A program made the position numbers and the translations under genes. Positions 28,601 through 43,600 of a stretch of 64,000 nt of DNA are shown one piece after another. Origin of the DNA: Mnemiopsis leidyi (Eukaryota > Ctenophora > Tentaculata > Lobata > Bolinopsidae); NCBI GenBank assembly GCA_000226015.1, contig JH152728.1, positions 89,730-153,729 of the forward strand, read 5' to 3'. Below the pieces are notes generated by a model. It had not been told where the DNA came from. It did no database searches and saw nothing but the letters and a program-made list of their open reading frames with translations. Within the stretch, counting starts at the first letter, position 1, and the number at the start of each line of letters is the position of its first letter.

Positions 28601-31600
28601 GGATAAAATTCCAAAAATCCAACGACCAGATAGTGAGAAGTGAAAATATGATTAAGACCAACTTGGAGTTGAAGTTTTTAGAGAAGAAAACCAGTCCAAT
28701 AAAAACCATAAAGAATGTTAAGATTTAACTTCAGGAGGTCAGTAAATTTCAGCCCGAAACAAAAAATATACAACTGTGTTCTCAACAAACTGAAAATCAA
28801 GATACAACCCCAGTATATAATAATTATAAAGTTCAACTCCAAACTCAACCCACTGTAATTGCCATGTCGTAATTGGGTCGCATGTCCTCCTCGTTTGTGT
28901 TATAATAGAAGTATACGGATAAATTGCCCTAAAATATTCGCTGAAAATTCTCGGTATGCACATAATCAAGCAGTGAAGAGTTGATATTTCGTTTATTGGT
29001 AAGGTCTAAGTTTGGTTTGATAATAAGCCCTAGAGCAATCATACAGTTTTCATTGCCATTAACCGAGGGAATGAACAAAATGCATTCTATTCGTCTTCCA
29101 AAACTAATCCATCATTTTAATTATATAGAGGAATTAATTAGAAGATTAAAGAAGATTAAAAAGAGTACCTGTAGACGGAGATGTTCTCGTCTTCGTCTCC
29201 TCCTGACTGTTTCACTTCGACTTAGCGTGTCTCCCAGGTGTTCGTCAACACAGTTCACCAGAATACTGTAACATGTACAATGTACATTTTATGTACTGTG
29301 TACATTTTTTACACAATGTACGTTGTATGTACAATGTATTTTGTTTGTAAAGTGTACATTTGTACAGTGTATATCTTGCCTCATGAATACATAATCTACA
29401 ATGTCCATTCGTCGTGTATTTTATTACCACTTCAAATACACGGTAATATCTAAATGGACTTACCTAAAAACGTCAGGGTTCGAAGCACCAAGAGCAGTAA
29501 CAGCTATTTCTTGTACGTCCACATTATCGTTCTTTAGAAGAATAACTACTCTTTTGTACAGCTCCATTGCACTTAGTGTCGTAGGGGGATCCTTCATACT
29601 ACTGAAATTTGGCGGATTTTTTGGGAGGCAGAGGTCAATGGTCAGTGGTCAACAGCAGAGCCGACATCTCCACTTAGCTATGTAGGAAATATTTGAAAAA
29701 AATATCGACTTTGCACTAAATTTGGTCAAGTCCGAAGCAGATGCGAAGACGCGGTAGTACAAAGCGAGCGCTAGGTATATTACATTTACCAACTGACTCA
29801 AGACAAAATTTGACCCGAGTTCACTTGTAAAATAAGACTTACCTAGAAAATTGAGGATGTGACTGGATCATGTCTGAATTCTTGTTAAACTTGGACGGAC
29901 TGCGCACAGTTTTACAACACAGGATCATTAAGTTCCTCCACAAGCACATGTCGTTTTTGTCGACACTTCTCCGACTTCGTCCTAGTCCTGCGGTCCGGGA
30001 CAGGGCCCCTGGGTCTGCTATACTTGCTTCTACATAGGGGTGTAGTTTCTGGAATCTGGGTAATATAAGTGTATAATATAAGTATATACTTGCTTCTACA
30101 TAGGGGTGTAACTTCTGGAATCTGGGTTAGAGTAAGTTTACATATCATATCGAATGAGTATGGGCATTAAATATCGAGACAAAACCATGACAAAATCATG
30201 ACAAAATATGGAGCGGCAGTCTTATGTTCAATTTGTTAAACATTGAGTTTGGCGAAAATTCATGATCAGACCCTTACCCCCTCCCCTAATAAATTTCTTA
30301 CCTGGCACTACCGATGAGATAAGCTTGATAAAGCGCAGAAGCACATTTCTTCTTTATCACCAGCTCGTGTAGCATTCCAAACATAATTACCAGCCACATC
30401 GGCAGTGAGGCTCTGAAACAGAAAGTTTTATCAGAAATCTTTAAAGCTGATGGCGGTTTTTCACATTATGCTTCTAAAATTGTAATCGAAATTAGACAGG
30501 AATAAGATATCACTAAGCTAGAACCAGCCATGTCTTGAAATAACCACCTGGTTCCGTCCTCCTTGCAGTTTATATCAGCGTGAAGACAATCCTCGTCCAG
30601 GAACTGTTTGAGAGTTCGTATCTCATACGGTTTAGGAATCTTTGTCTGGTGCTGGACCTGCACATAAGTTGTAAATTATGAGAAAAATTTGAAACACTTT
30701 TTAATGATATTAATATTAATTAATCTATTAGAACGTAACCACTAACCAGCCACCCTGAGGAGAGCTGTCGTGATTTTGTAGTTAATGTTGTCACACAAAT
30801 TGACCAATTAGAAGTGAGATACGGCACAAACTTACGATACTTCCCCACAAATAAAACTTTCCTCAACACTGACCTGGAGACACTTCATTATAACCCCCTC
30901 ACTTATCTCCTCTATCTTCGACCAGACGGGATCCTCAAAGTAAGTTCCGCGTTGTCGGAAATGTTTTACCATGACGTTGAAGAGTTGTTGTGCTTCCTGG
31001 AGGAGGAGTTGGTGAATGTCAGGGGTGTTTACAACTTACAGGGTCGTATCCTGTTGCTAATTTATGTAATCGACAAAACTATGGAGATGCTCTAATTAAG
31101 GGCTAAAAACTGAATTGACGGCTTGATAACTCACCACTAACAAATGCTTTGCATAGTTTTTAGTGCGATAAGAACAGGAGCAGAGCATCACAATCGCCAT
31201 TCCCTCCACTTTGTGAATCAGGGAGATGTTCTGGTAGAACTTCTCGTCTGTTTGAAACAGATCCTTGTTGACCTGAGATGGAAAATTTTTATGACAAGGA
31301 ACAGGGAGGACTAATTAAGATATGGGGTAACTTAGTAACACAAAGTTTACTAAGTAACCTAGGGGGTTACTTAGTAACCTAAAGTTTATTACTTTATTTT
31401 CGCCGCAAGAGATTTCAGGGGGCGATTAATCTATGAGATGTTTCAGAAGAGCATTTCGGGCATATACTCTTTAAATAGATCAATAAAAAGGAGTTGAACG
31501 CTCATGACTTTTCTTTCATCGTGTTACGTACGGGATATTGCACGATCATAAGAACAATGTCAATTAAGATCAACAGATTCACATACAATTTTAGCTCATC

Positions 31601-34600
31601 CATCGAATTGTGATAAGATTCATTCATCACAGCTTTGTTCCTTTATTACCAAGGCAAAGTGAAGAGGCACAATTATCCCATGCAATGGCTATAAGCTATG
31701 ACTAGCCAAGAAGGCGCAGCTGTTATAGAGGAAACGACGTTGTCTGCCAAAAATTATAGAAAATGAATTAACTTCAAGATCTAATTACGAGATTTCCAAA
31801 CACTTCACTATTTTTCAATAAAATTGTTGACCGTTTAAACTGACGACATTTTAAGGGTTAAATCAGCCACAATGTTTCCTCCAAACACCGAAACAAACGA
31901 CTAATGTTCACCAAAACATCTGAGGTCATTTGCTGTACTATTGTGTTATGAGACTGTCCAGTGCCGGACAATATAGCTCGAGCCGGTTTCAGTCTAACTA
32001 ATTGATGTTCGCGTGAGCCGTTTTGAGTTGATAATCTGTAAAGCCAGGTGTATTTTTGTCAGCCAGGTGATGTTTCTGCTCTTCTTCATCATTTTCCGTG
32101 TTTCTGGGGGGCAGGTCAACTTTACTTGTCCAGAAAGTGGGCCTGTTGATGAACCAATTGTGCACAAGTAAGTAAGGCTTGACACTATTCGTTAGCAATT
32201 CGTTTCTAGACTCTAGTAAGACTAATTTTCCATAACCAACAAGGTTAAGACTCAGTTATATAACGTCATAAGCATACAGTATTTCATCCTAGGTCCGGAA
32301 AGGGCCGGTCCGGACCCCGGAAAATGTCATACAGACTATAGTTAACCTTCCAACACCAGGACCAATTCCCATCTCACACCTTACTAGCTAGATATTCATT
32401 TCCGAAGTGTCAATATTTTGCTGATCTAAGAGCTTAATCATCCGGATTAGCAATCCGAATTTTGATTAGCTATTCCGAATTTTGATTAACAAGTCAAAAT
32501 ATTTTAACTTCATCGTCATTGCACAATTTTCTCTCAGGGCTGGTGACTACATAGTTGCAGGGGTCTTCAGGATGGGTAGTTATGTGGTTAGAGAGAAGGT
32601 AACCAATGAAACAACACGTGAAGTAGAGTATTGTTCTCATTCCCATCCCAAAATTTATGGTGTACAGAGGGCGATAGCCTTCAGGAAAACCATGGAAGCT
32701 GCAAGGGAGAGTATAAGGTAAATACAATTAAATTTGCATCTACAGGGTGGGTCGAAAACGTCCGACCGTGTTTCAATTGATTTCTCCAGTTCGAAAGATA
32801 ATTCAAAATAAAACTTTTTTAGATCAATGTCCTTCCTTCGAAAGATGAAAATTATACAAAACTTAATGATAAAAAACCAGATAAAATCATAGCCTTGAAC
32901 TGTTTATAGAAGTGTCTTTCGGATTTGGTTCTTGGACAGAATATTCAATTAGAATTTCATCCAATTTTGATGAGAATTGAAATAAATCCTTCACTTTTGC
33001 GAGCCAATGATATCTTAAGGCTTCAAGCAGAATTGTCGCCCAGTAGTGTCCAACTCTGAATAGTGGATAAAAAACTATGCTTCACTTAAACATTAAGCCA
33101 GCTAATTGAGATTTGAAGTTATGTTCCAATGTAATTTAACGATTTGATAACGGTTTTTAATTGAGAACATCCCAAAAAACTTTTCCCAAGTACTTTCTGT
33201 AAAGCTTTATATTGCATCCACTTTACTCAAATTATCTTCACGGCAGGGAATACACCTATTACTTCCTTGAATGACGATTTGATATTGGGTTGGGATCAGT
33301 TAGTCCGCTTTCCCGGCTAAACCTTTTGTATACTTCCTTGATTAACAAACGATCCTCAGATCACGATTAGGACTTAACCTGGGCTACTCTATCTACGACA
33401 ACTGTGACAGCACAGCAGTCACATCCCGAGTTTCAACCCACCTGGCAACCGACCCCAGAGTTATCGGGGTGCTGAGTATCGGGTCCGCCGACTTCGCCAA
33501 GGTGGTCGCCCAGCTGACCACCGCTTTCTACGTCCCAACGGTAACCTACATGTACAACGATGAGGACCTCATGGACCGGGAGAGGTTCCCTACTTTGGTT
33601 TCGCTGATTGAGAGCAAGGAGAAGGAGGGGAGAATAATAAAACAGTTTTTGAGGGAGATTAATTTTACCTACATGGACATATGGCAACATAGTTTTTCTA
33701 GCGAGATAGCGAGGTATGTATCCGAGGAGTATCTGGAGGGGTTAGGGTGTGGGAGGGTGGCGGAGTTTGATAGAAGTACACTAATACCACGAGTAGTTAA
33801 GGACATGTACAATAAGAATGACACCATCCCTGACGTGCAGTTACTACTACAAAACTCGAAGACGGTTTCTCTTAACTGGCTGAAATTCATCCAAGGGGAC
33901 TCGTCTGGACCGAAGTTCAGGAGTAAGATATACGTCACTGGGTCCTCAAACGGCAGGGAAACCTATCACAGAGAATACAGGAACATCCTGAGGAGACAAG
34001 AGCACAGTGATGATACCATGATTTATCTCTTACCCTTCTTACTTAACACCCAGCTGAAACAAATAAGAATCGATCTAGAACGACGGTGGAAAAGTGGCGG
34101 AGACAAACTTGACGAAATCTACCGAAATGCCCAGAAGACAAGCCCTTATTGTAACTCTGAACAATCGCGATGTTGGAAAACGGGCTGGGCAACACACGTC
34201 ATAGCCGCTGCTAAACTGATAGTACAAGCTTTAGAAGAAAACTTAGAACCAGCTGGGTCTCAAAGAAGAGATTTCTGTGTGTTGTCACTTCGCAGACAGA
34301 TATTCAAGACAATAGTCAACGAGACGAGGGTCGTGGATATAGACCTGGGAGAAGACATCCATCTGAAGATCCGCTTCAAGGACAACATGATACACTACCC
34401 TATGAAGATAGGGGTCTACCAGAGCAGGGTAGACGAATACCACATTCTTGGGGAAGCTCTGTCAGATTATATCCAGATATCCAATCTGTCCCTCCTACAG
34501 AGTCTCTCCAGGTACAGGAAGGCTTGTTCAGAAGACTGCCAGGCAGGTAGCTATACAGATCGGGACTACAGCAGTGCACTGACTTGCTGCTGGAAGTGTA

Positions 34601-37600
34601 GGACTTGTCCACCTAACCATTTTAGTAATACTGTTAACCAGAATGGATGTGACCAATGTAAGCAGGACGAATTTTCGCCCGAGAATTCTACCAGCTGCAA
34701 GAAAGTCGATGTGATATACATACAGACTGGATCGGATATATTTGTAGGAGGGGTCGCGGTTTTTGCAGTTGGAATCATATCCGTTGTCGTAACAGCAATT
34801 CTAGTGAAACGAAACGAAACGAGGCCCATAATCAAGGCATCTGAACCCGGATACATTTACGTGCTTTTATTTTCAGTCGGGTTGGGGTTCATGGGAAGTT
34901 TCGCTGCACTGTTGGAGCCTTCTCAGCTGACCTGCACCCTGGAGTATGTTTTGCTGGTGATCTTTTCTACCCTCGTTACAGCTAATCTCTTATGGAAGTG
35001 CATTAAAATAAGCTCAATATTTGCAGCAGCCAACTCATTTAAACGTCCTAGATATGAACCACTCTTAAAGAGAGCCGGCCATTTATTCATACTAATCACC
35101 TCCCTCATCTTCGTCACAACATTCCTCATCATAGATGGTTATGTGACAAAGTTTGGCTGGAGATTTGCCCATCTCCAGGAACCTCACCAGCCTGACTACC
35201 CGACGTGCCTGCTCCAAGACGGACTACCAGGTATCATCTGTCTCCTGCCCCTGATCCTGCCTGCCTCCTACTTCCTCGCAGTTCTCTTCTTGTCTCTGAA
35301 GATGAGAAACTTCCCCCACAACTTCCGGGAAACCCTGAACATCCTGGTTGCCACCCTGGTCGTGTTGTTCTGTAGTGTCATCTTCCTCAGCGGTTACACC
35401 CTCTCTCCACCCGAGACTAAAGCTCTGCTCCGCTCCATCATCTTCTTTATCACGAGCTCGGCGTTTCTTGTCTGTCTGATGCTTCCCAAGGTGGTGGCTG
35501 TAGTAAGGAAGAGTATGAATCCAGAGGAGGAGAGGAGAGTAATCCAGCAATCGCTAAGAGTGTTCTGCAACAAGGTCAGCGCTTCTCAAATTTCTTTGCC
35601 CGCCAGTCCCGCCAATCATGCAGGAGGACGGAAACTTACTCAAGCCTCAGTACTGTCGCCCAAAGTTCCTAGAAACAGGTCAGTATCTCCAAAACCAGGA
35701 AGAGTGAGCGGACAAGTTACAACCCCTGGATTGGGACCAAGAAAGCTAAACCAGCCCAATAAGGTGGCACGTTCCAGCTCCGTTCCTTTAGCTGGAACAT
35801 CGGCAACTTCTAGGTGGAAGAGAGGAGTTGATATCGTGAGGGCAAAATCTGCAAGCATAAAGTAGAACGGGCAGAAATCAACAGTTCGATTCCTCACAAA
35901 AAACGCTTTAAATTTTAGAACATTTTTAAAGATTTGTTGGATAGAACTAATTAGGGATTTTACATTTTATTTTGTGGTAAGCTTTTTTGCATGTTTACAT
36001 CAGGGAAATTCACCCCTATGCGTTTCTGTAACAAAAACTTTGTAAGATTAATTCTTTGTTAAAAAATTAAAACTTTCATTCGAAGGTCTTCGGCCGGAAT
36101 TTGGCCCTTCAGCCATTCCTCGGACAATCGGACATTATCGAAATTTTCATTTCAAAATTGCCACCAGAAAATATCAATGTATGCCTTATTTAATTCAATT
36201 TTCTACGATAAAAGATTGGAGTCTACAGATTATTGAAGTTCCCGATTCAACATTTCTTTAGTTGAACGTAGCTGGTTGCAATGAGTGTCGTCTAGCATTG
36301 CATCAGGAGCTTTAGTTAGTCCAGAATTATCTGTACCAGTGAGCATTTTCTCGAGCATTCACTCCAATAACTTATGATCAACTCAACATAATATAATCGT
36401 GTACTGTGTAGTCAGTTTACCGGACAGTTAAAGCGAAGTCATAGTTTATAGCACTCTGATTTTTGATGTCATCCCAAACATCTGCGACAACAACAACATA
36501 CTATAAACCAACGGTTTCATGCACAGTTTCTAACCGCAAACAAACCATGACAAGGGCATACGCAAGATAGTGATCACGAAAGGTAAATAGTAGGTATCTA
36601 GATTCTGATCGTGATAATTTTGTAGAAACAAGTTACCCAGTACTTCAATAGTCAAATTTTGACCAAACATGCAAGCTCCAATCGGCCCACTCGCACGATT
36701 TTTACAAAACGAATTATATTGACTACATCTTAAAAACTTAAACTGAAAGTTAATTTCATACAGAGTACTAACATTCAAACACACATATTCAACATCGTTA
36801 ATGCCCAGACATGATAAAGTTTTCGAAGTTTATGTCATGCAATTTTAGTCCAAATATACCCAACATAGCGTTTAAATAGAAGTAAGTTAATATAAGTTTG
36901 ACGTATCAATCAAAGTACCGTTTAGAGTCATTTTTGCGACGGCTCACCTTTCTTATATAATGTCTATTTACATGTTTGTATCGCTGAGGGAAGATGTATG
37001 TGTGCAACGGACATGACAGTAAAACTTCACGACTTCTAACACTTATAAACACTGATAAAAACTTATAAACACTCTAGAAAAAATAAAAACACCTATGATT
37101 TAGTAAACACTTATCATTATTATTAGAACACTAAAATAACACTCAAATATGTTAAAATGCAGGTAAGTTGTATCAGCCATGACCAAGTGATTAAACACGG
37201 ATTCTAAAATAGATGACCAACATAAATCACAACAGAACGTGTAAATTAACGAGCGACATAAAACATTTACACCATCCCAATTCCTCAAGATCTAGTTCAT
37301 TCTTACTTCCAATTCAACACCAAATTACTAATACACCCACAAACATACGAACGGACAAACTTACAAACCTTTTCCGTGTCCCCATCTTGTTGAAGTCGGT
37401 CTCGCCAAATAGTGATGAAACTAGCTAGATGTACCAGCGCCCTGGAATTGTTATGTTATCAGCTGATTAGCCAAGCAACCGTTTATCATCAATATTTTGT
37501 ATCACGTGACTACCATCGACCAATGAGAAGTTTATATATATTTATATCACGTGATTGCGTATTTAAATTTATATCCAGCTTCGCAATCACGTGATGTAAA

Positions 37601-40600
37601 GGAAATTTCCTCAAAATATCGTTCTATATTGCTGACTCTAAAAACATTTCAATAAAAAGAGGGATTAAAACTAAACCTGTCCATGACGATGGGGTAGTTG
37701 TGTGGAATGTTCTGTAAGAATGTGACATACCCTGAAACACAAAGTCACGTGACTGCAAGTTCTGAAGTCAGGCCGCAGCTACTAGCTCAGTTAGATGGGG
37801 AGAAAATGCAAAACAGAAACTCTCATTTTAGATATGGCATGAGGCTAATAAGTAAATTCTATCTGTTTCTGTATATAGTTGCAGTAGATAGTTTATATAT
37901 ATATAAACTATCTACTGCAACTATATACAGAAATTTTATCTGTTTCTGTAAATAAACTATCTACAGCAACTAGGACGGGCTCCCTGCTAGTAAGAGTGGG
38001 GTTTAACTAATAACCCGTCTAACTCGTCTAACGAATAATTGTTTAAGATCGAAGATAACCTCCCACGACATTTAGTCTCCATCGAGGCAGTTCTCGGATC
38101 ATGTTTTTCAAAGTTTCCACAGCAGTAGAAGTGAGATCCTTGTCCATGTGTATCGTTAGTTTGGAGATCAAGTCTACCAAGTTAGTCTTCTGCATCCCTG
38201 ATAGCATTCCTTGTTATTTTAAGGTTTTAACGACAAAATAAGTTTCATGTTCAATAGCTTTATCCCCCATTTGGGGGTATCTCGAAATACCTCTAAGGCT
38301 TTAAATTAAGTAGACAGCTGAAATATTAACCGCTGAATCTATTATCCATCAAAATCATTAACTTGTTGAAGAACATGGCAGTTCCGAAAAAGTAAAGAAG
38401 TAAAAGACACCTTCAGGGATGATGCGTGGGATTGCACCAACACAGGTCTTTAGTAGCTGAACTTTTAACTTGCGTTCACCTGAGAAATATGAGAAAATTT
38501 AAAACTAATAATTAAACAAGGCAGAAAGATGAAGAAAAATGATAAAATTTTCCAACAAAAACATTTACCTGTTACACAATAAATCACGTTAACAACTTAC
38601 CTTCAAGAATTTCATCGCTGTTCTTGTTAGCATAGGTCGGGTTAGTCTGCAGGATATGTCCTAAAGCAATCTGTAGATTGTGTAACATTCGTTCCAGCGC
38701 TTTCCGGACCCCTATAAGATACACTCCCACACCAATAGACTCAGCTATCTCGTCTGTTATAGAGTTGTTGCTCCAAGATACTATCTTCTTCTTGTACGTT
38801 TCTAAATAGGGATATATAATCAAGTGTTAAAACCATTAAAAACTAACCTTACCAATTAACAGCTGGAACTAGACGACGGGAACCGTACCAACCAGACAGG
38901 TGTAAAGAATTTTTAGTTATCTGATTTTAATGTTAAAACTCACCAGAAGGGTAAGAAAAGTTGCTTCCCGGCATTGGAGGGTTCCCCTCCTTTTTCTCCA
39001 GATGATTAGCTATCGCCAGGAATGCATTCAGTCCTATATTCATACCTGAGTAATTACGTCGTGAGCATTGTAAAATCGATCCCAAAGTCCAGCTTCACTA
39101 TTAAAATTTACTGCGATTTTCAACGTGATGAAAAATCAACATAGTTCAAGATTGAATGAAGGTAAACGGAAATGAACTATTCTAAGAAGGTAAAACACTT
39201 ACGTTCGGGGTAGATAGAGGTAATCATTTTCCGGTTGTTAACACAGAGCAGATCGTACACCACCTCCCTCATCACATAGTCTAACTTTTCCAGGGAGATG
39301 ATGAGGATGAGCTGGATAAAATCCCGGGGTTGCACCCCCTCCCGGGGGATTATGTTCCTGGATCCTGGGGGAAAACGTTCTAGACGACTTCAGATCGGGG
39401 TTTGCAGTAGGGATTTTAGTTAAAACTAGTTAAAGTTTGGTAGGAGACAGTAGAAAACTGTTCTAGACCGAGTAAGTTAAGTCGAAAGAGCATCCTGCTA
39501 TACAAGTGCTCGATCTTTTGGACTGTCAAATGTTTTTACTCTTGTTCGCACTTCGCAGGCTAAGCGGAATTATCAACAACCGTTCTCTTCACTCTTGGAC
39601 AGATAAACGCTCGAATACCACTGCAAATTATTTCTCAAACAAACAGATGCAAACCCTAGCAGCTGGATGAACAACTAATCGAACATAGACAATACAGACT
39701 TCGTAGTGGTCGTTAGTTTTACTAATAAAGACTTCGTAGTTATCGTTAGTTCTACTAATACACACTTCGTAGTTATCGTTAGTTCTACTAATACAAACTA
39801 CGTAGTTATCGTTAGTTCTACTACCTCGAGGGAAGATCGCTTCTATTATCTGAGTAAGACGTTGGTTGGTGGTGGTGTTTGCTTCACACTTTATCCGGAC
39901 CACGTAGACCCAGACCAGTCTGTAGATACAGTTAAACGACACCTTCGACAGATCTCTCGTCTGGGAGGAGATTGGTTATAAAGATGGTTGTGAAATGTAG
40001 TGATTTGTAAAATGGATGTGTTTGTTCAGTGTGTATAAATGCTGACACTGAATATCGAGATCTAGCACATTAATTGTTAATATGGGCATCATGAACTGCA
40101 CTTTAGATTCTCCTAACTAGAAAACTCATTACCTTCAGTCCGCTGATGCACATTTGAAGGAATATCGGCCAATTTGTCAGAAAGAACTGTTTAGATGATA
40201 CACTCAGCAGTATCGTTATCATGTCGTAGAGATGCTGAAATTAGTGTTTTAGTATCTCTCAGCACACTTTCGTAAATAGTATACACAAAGGTTCTTTTTA
40301 TCCACAAAGGTTCTCATGGTTTTACAGAAATCGTACACAAAAAACAAGAGTTCCCTTAATGGCGAACTCTTGATCAATTGAAAAGTCATTAATGTTTCCT
40401 ATCTGTTAAAACGATTGACAGATAAGGTGGCAGAGTTTATCAATCAATATCAAGAAATACAAAACATTGCATTCCCCATTAACTCTGACTTAAGGAGTAG
40501 GAACTTTGACTTAAGGAGTAGAAACAGGTCTACTTACTGCGGCATGTGCCTTCCTGGAAGAAAACTGGAGGGACGGCTGGTACAACTTGTCTACAAAGTT

Positions 40601-43600
40601 CCTGCACACAGGAACATTAACCTCCCGGTTTATAACGGCTGCGACAGGAACAAGCAGCGCAGTGATCAGACCTGCGTAGGAGTGTCGCGTCTCTTTCTCC
40701 TTTGCATCCAGGAAGAACTCCCCTAACTCCTAAGGAGGTGATTTGTGAGAGAATTCAGTGAAGTACGAGTATTTATGGGTACTCGTGATTCACGAAGAAA
40801 ATGACTATTTGAGTAGAAAGCCGTTGAGTTGTCAATTGAAAAGTACATAAATGACATTCACGGAAAATAGTAAAGAAAATAAATCTTCCCAATCTTAACT
40901 AAAACAGTTCTTAGTTTTAAACCATCTGACAACATCTGTTATGTTACGAACCTGCATAAACTCAAAGGAAGCCTGTAGAGCTTCTATTGGATACAGTTTG
41001 AGCTTGATAAACCTCATCCCATTGATAAAGTTGATAATGGTCTGCGTCGTGTAGTAAGCTTGGTTGATCTCTCTTTTGAACTTCCGAATTACGGATTGAA
41101 ACCTAAGATTTTATAGATCAGGGCTAATTACAAAACCAAGGTGGGAATATTTAATAAAATAGCTTCTTGGATAACTTTTGTCTGACTGTTGTAGACAAAC
41201 CTCGCCTCGGACAATACTCCCAGTACTTCAGCGTACAGGTCAGTTAGGTCTTTGCCATTTCTAGAGTTGTGCTGGCTGAAACTGAGTGACGGGGAGTTAG
41301 TGTGTCTGAGAGTTTGTTAGTGGTGGTGTAGCAATAGGGACCAATCTCCAGTTAGGATTTATCTAACACTAAACGTTAAACTATTTCTAGACATTACGAG
41401 AAATCATGGTTTATAAGCATATTGTGCTGATTTTTAAGCAGTTTGAAATATTTCGTAAGTCAGCGATAATCCCTTAAAAGTACTAAGTGTGCACAGTGCA
41501 TGCACTGTGCGCCCTGTGTCCATTACAAAACAGCTTATATCATCAACATAAGTAAAACTTTTTCCTATATCAAGGAATGGCTTCATAACTGTATAATGTA
41601 TAAGCATTACGCACTATATTATAATTATTCAAATCGTCGAGGTAGATAATTATGTAATTAAATTTAACTAATTATTTACTAATTAAGCGCGGATAACATT
41701 TGCACAAATCAGCAGCCCCGCGTGTTCCAGAAACGACTGCAAAATAACCTTCAGAGTGCGCGTAGAATTGGCACCACGAAAAATAGCAGCGGTATCGTGA
41801 ATGAGGCTGTGGTGCACAGTGCACTATTCGATTGATGATCTTCACAGCTATGGACATGCACGATTACATCAATTAACAGCGAAATTCAGCTTCCCGTAAA
41901 CTTGTCTTAAATTCCATGAAAACATGCAGCGGTATCGTATTTGGGAAGATGATGAGGGCCCACATGTGACAAGACTGTCATTGACTACAACATTGTTGAA
42001 TGAAAACTGATTTTTACATATTCATTAGATCCAGCGTGGTATATTGAGCATCCTAACAATTAATTCCCCAGCAACCCCAGCAGCCTATGTAAACGGTAAA
42101 TCCATTGAATTATCATAAGTCAGCTGAAGCTTGTAATTAAGCGTGTATTGATCCAATGAAGCGGTAATACGGCTATCTGAGCGGTTGAGCTGCAAGCTTT
42201 ACCATAGTAAAACATCTTCGGAATGTCCGGGGTCTTCCACGTCCGGCATCTCCTCTCGTGGGTTGCTGCTTCCGGATTGAGCGAGCGGGTTGAGCCGCCG
42301 GATTGTACTCCGGCTGAAGTCCGCACGGGGCCGGACATTGGAACCACTTGAGGAGGGAAATCAACTACATCAGTAGCGGTATGTGAACACCACCGTGTGG
42401 AATTTAGGTGAGGCAAATCAGGGTGATTAAACTGACACGCCGGATTACGGAGCGACACATTTCCGGCGACAATCATATTCCGGCCAAGCACTGCTTGCGT
42501 GTTTCAAATAATTTGAGATCACAACACGATTCGAGAAAAATGATGCACACACAAACTATAACTGACGCATGTCACAAAATGGAATGCAAACACAAGATCA
42601 AGACAAAATTCTTCACATATTTTACTTACTCTTTCCTTTTGAAATTCTTGAAACACAGATTCTCAATTTCTCTGACTTGATCGTCGGATACTGGGTGGAC
42701 ACTTAACTGAAAGTTAGATATGTAAGATAGAGAGTATTGTCAAATGTGGGTATTTAAAGAGCGCATATGATAATGCTGAACAGTGTTTTCGTTATTCTCT
42801 TCTTTACTTTAGTGAAAGACAAAGGATATGATGTAATACTTTGTCTTTCACTCGAGTCAAGAAGACAATAACAAAAACACTGTGACTCATAAACAATTAT
42901 CTGATCATTCAGTGATAACGCTGAATTAAGAAATTTTAGACGCCGTAACTTTAGGCTTTGACGCGACTTTAAATACCTGTGTCAGGACCTAAATACCTGT
43001 GGCAGGACTTAAATACCTGTGTCAGGACCTAAATACCTGTGGCAGGACTTAAATACCTGTGGCAGGACTTAAATACCTGTGGCAGGACTTAAATACCTGT
43101 GTCAAGACTTAAATACCTGTGGCAGGACTTAAATACCTGTGGCAGGACTTAAATACCTGTGTCAAGACTTAAATACCTGTGGNNNNNNNNNNNGGACTTA
43201 AATACCTGTGTCAGGACTTAAATACCTGTGGCAGGACTTAAATACCTGTGTCAGGACTTAAATACCTGTGTCAGGACTTAAATACCTGTGTCAGGACTTA
43301 AATACCTGTGGCAGGACTTAAATACCTGTGGCAGGACTTAAATACCTGTGGCAGGACTTAAATACCTGTGTCAGGACTTAAATACCTGTGGCAGGACTGC
43401 TATCAGAGCCAGACAGAATATAAATTCTACTGCTAGTTCGTTTTTCTCTAGCTTCTCCGCTTCTTCCCTGAATATCGTTCACTTAGTAACATTCTTAGCA
43501 ACGTTCTTAGCAACGTTCTTAGTAACGTATTGATTGATAAGAGGTTATTTTTCTTAAAAGTTTGATCCACATCAAGTGGGTATGTTATTCAGTAGTTCAG

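Noticed and set aside
42120-42491. 123-codon minus-strand frame
   Set aside because: Open frame due to GC-rich composition; translation not recognised, kept only as a possible inserted fragment.
42975-43398. CRISPR-like regular array (also 28193-28433)
   Set aside because: Direct tandem repeats without unique spacers, in an animal genome.
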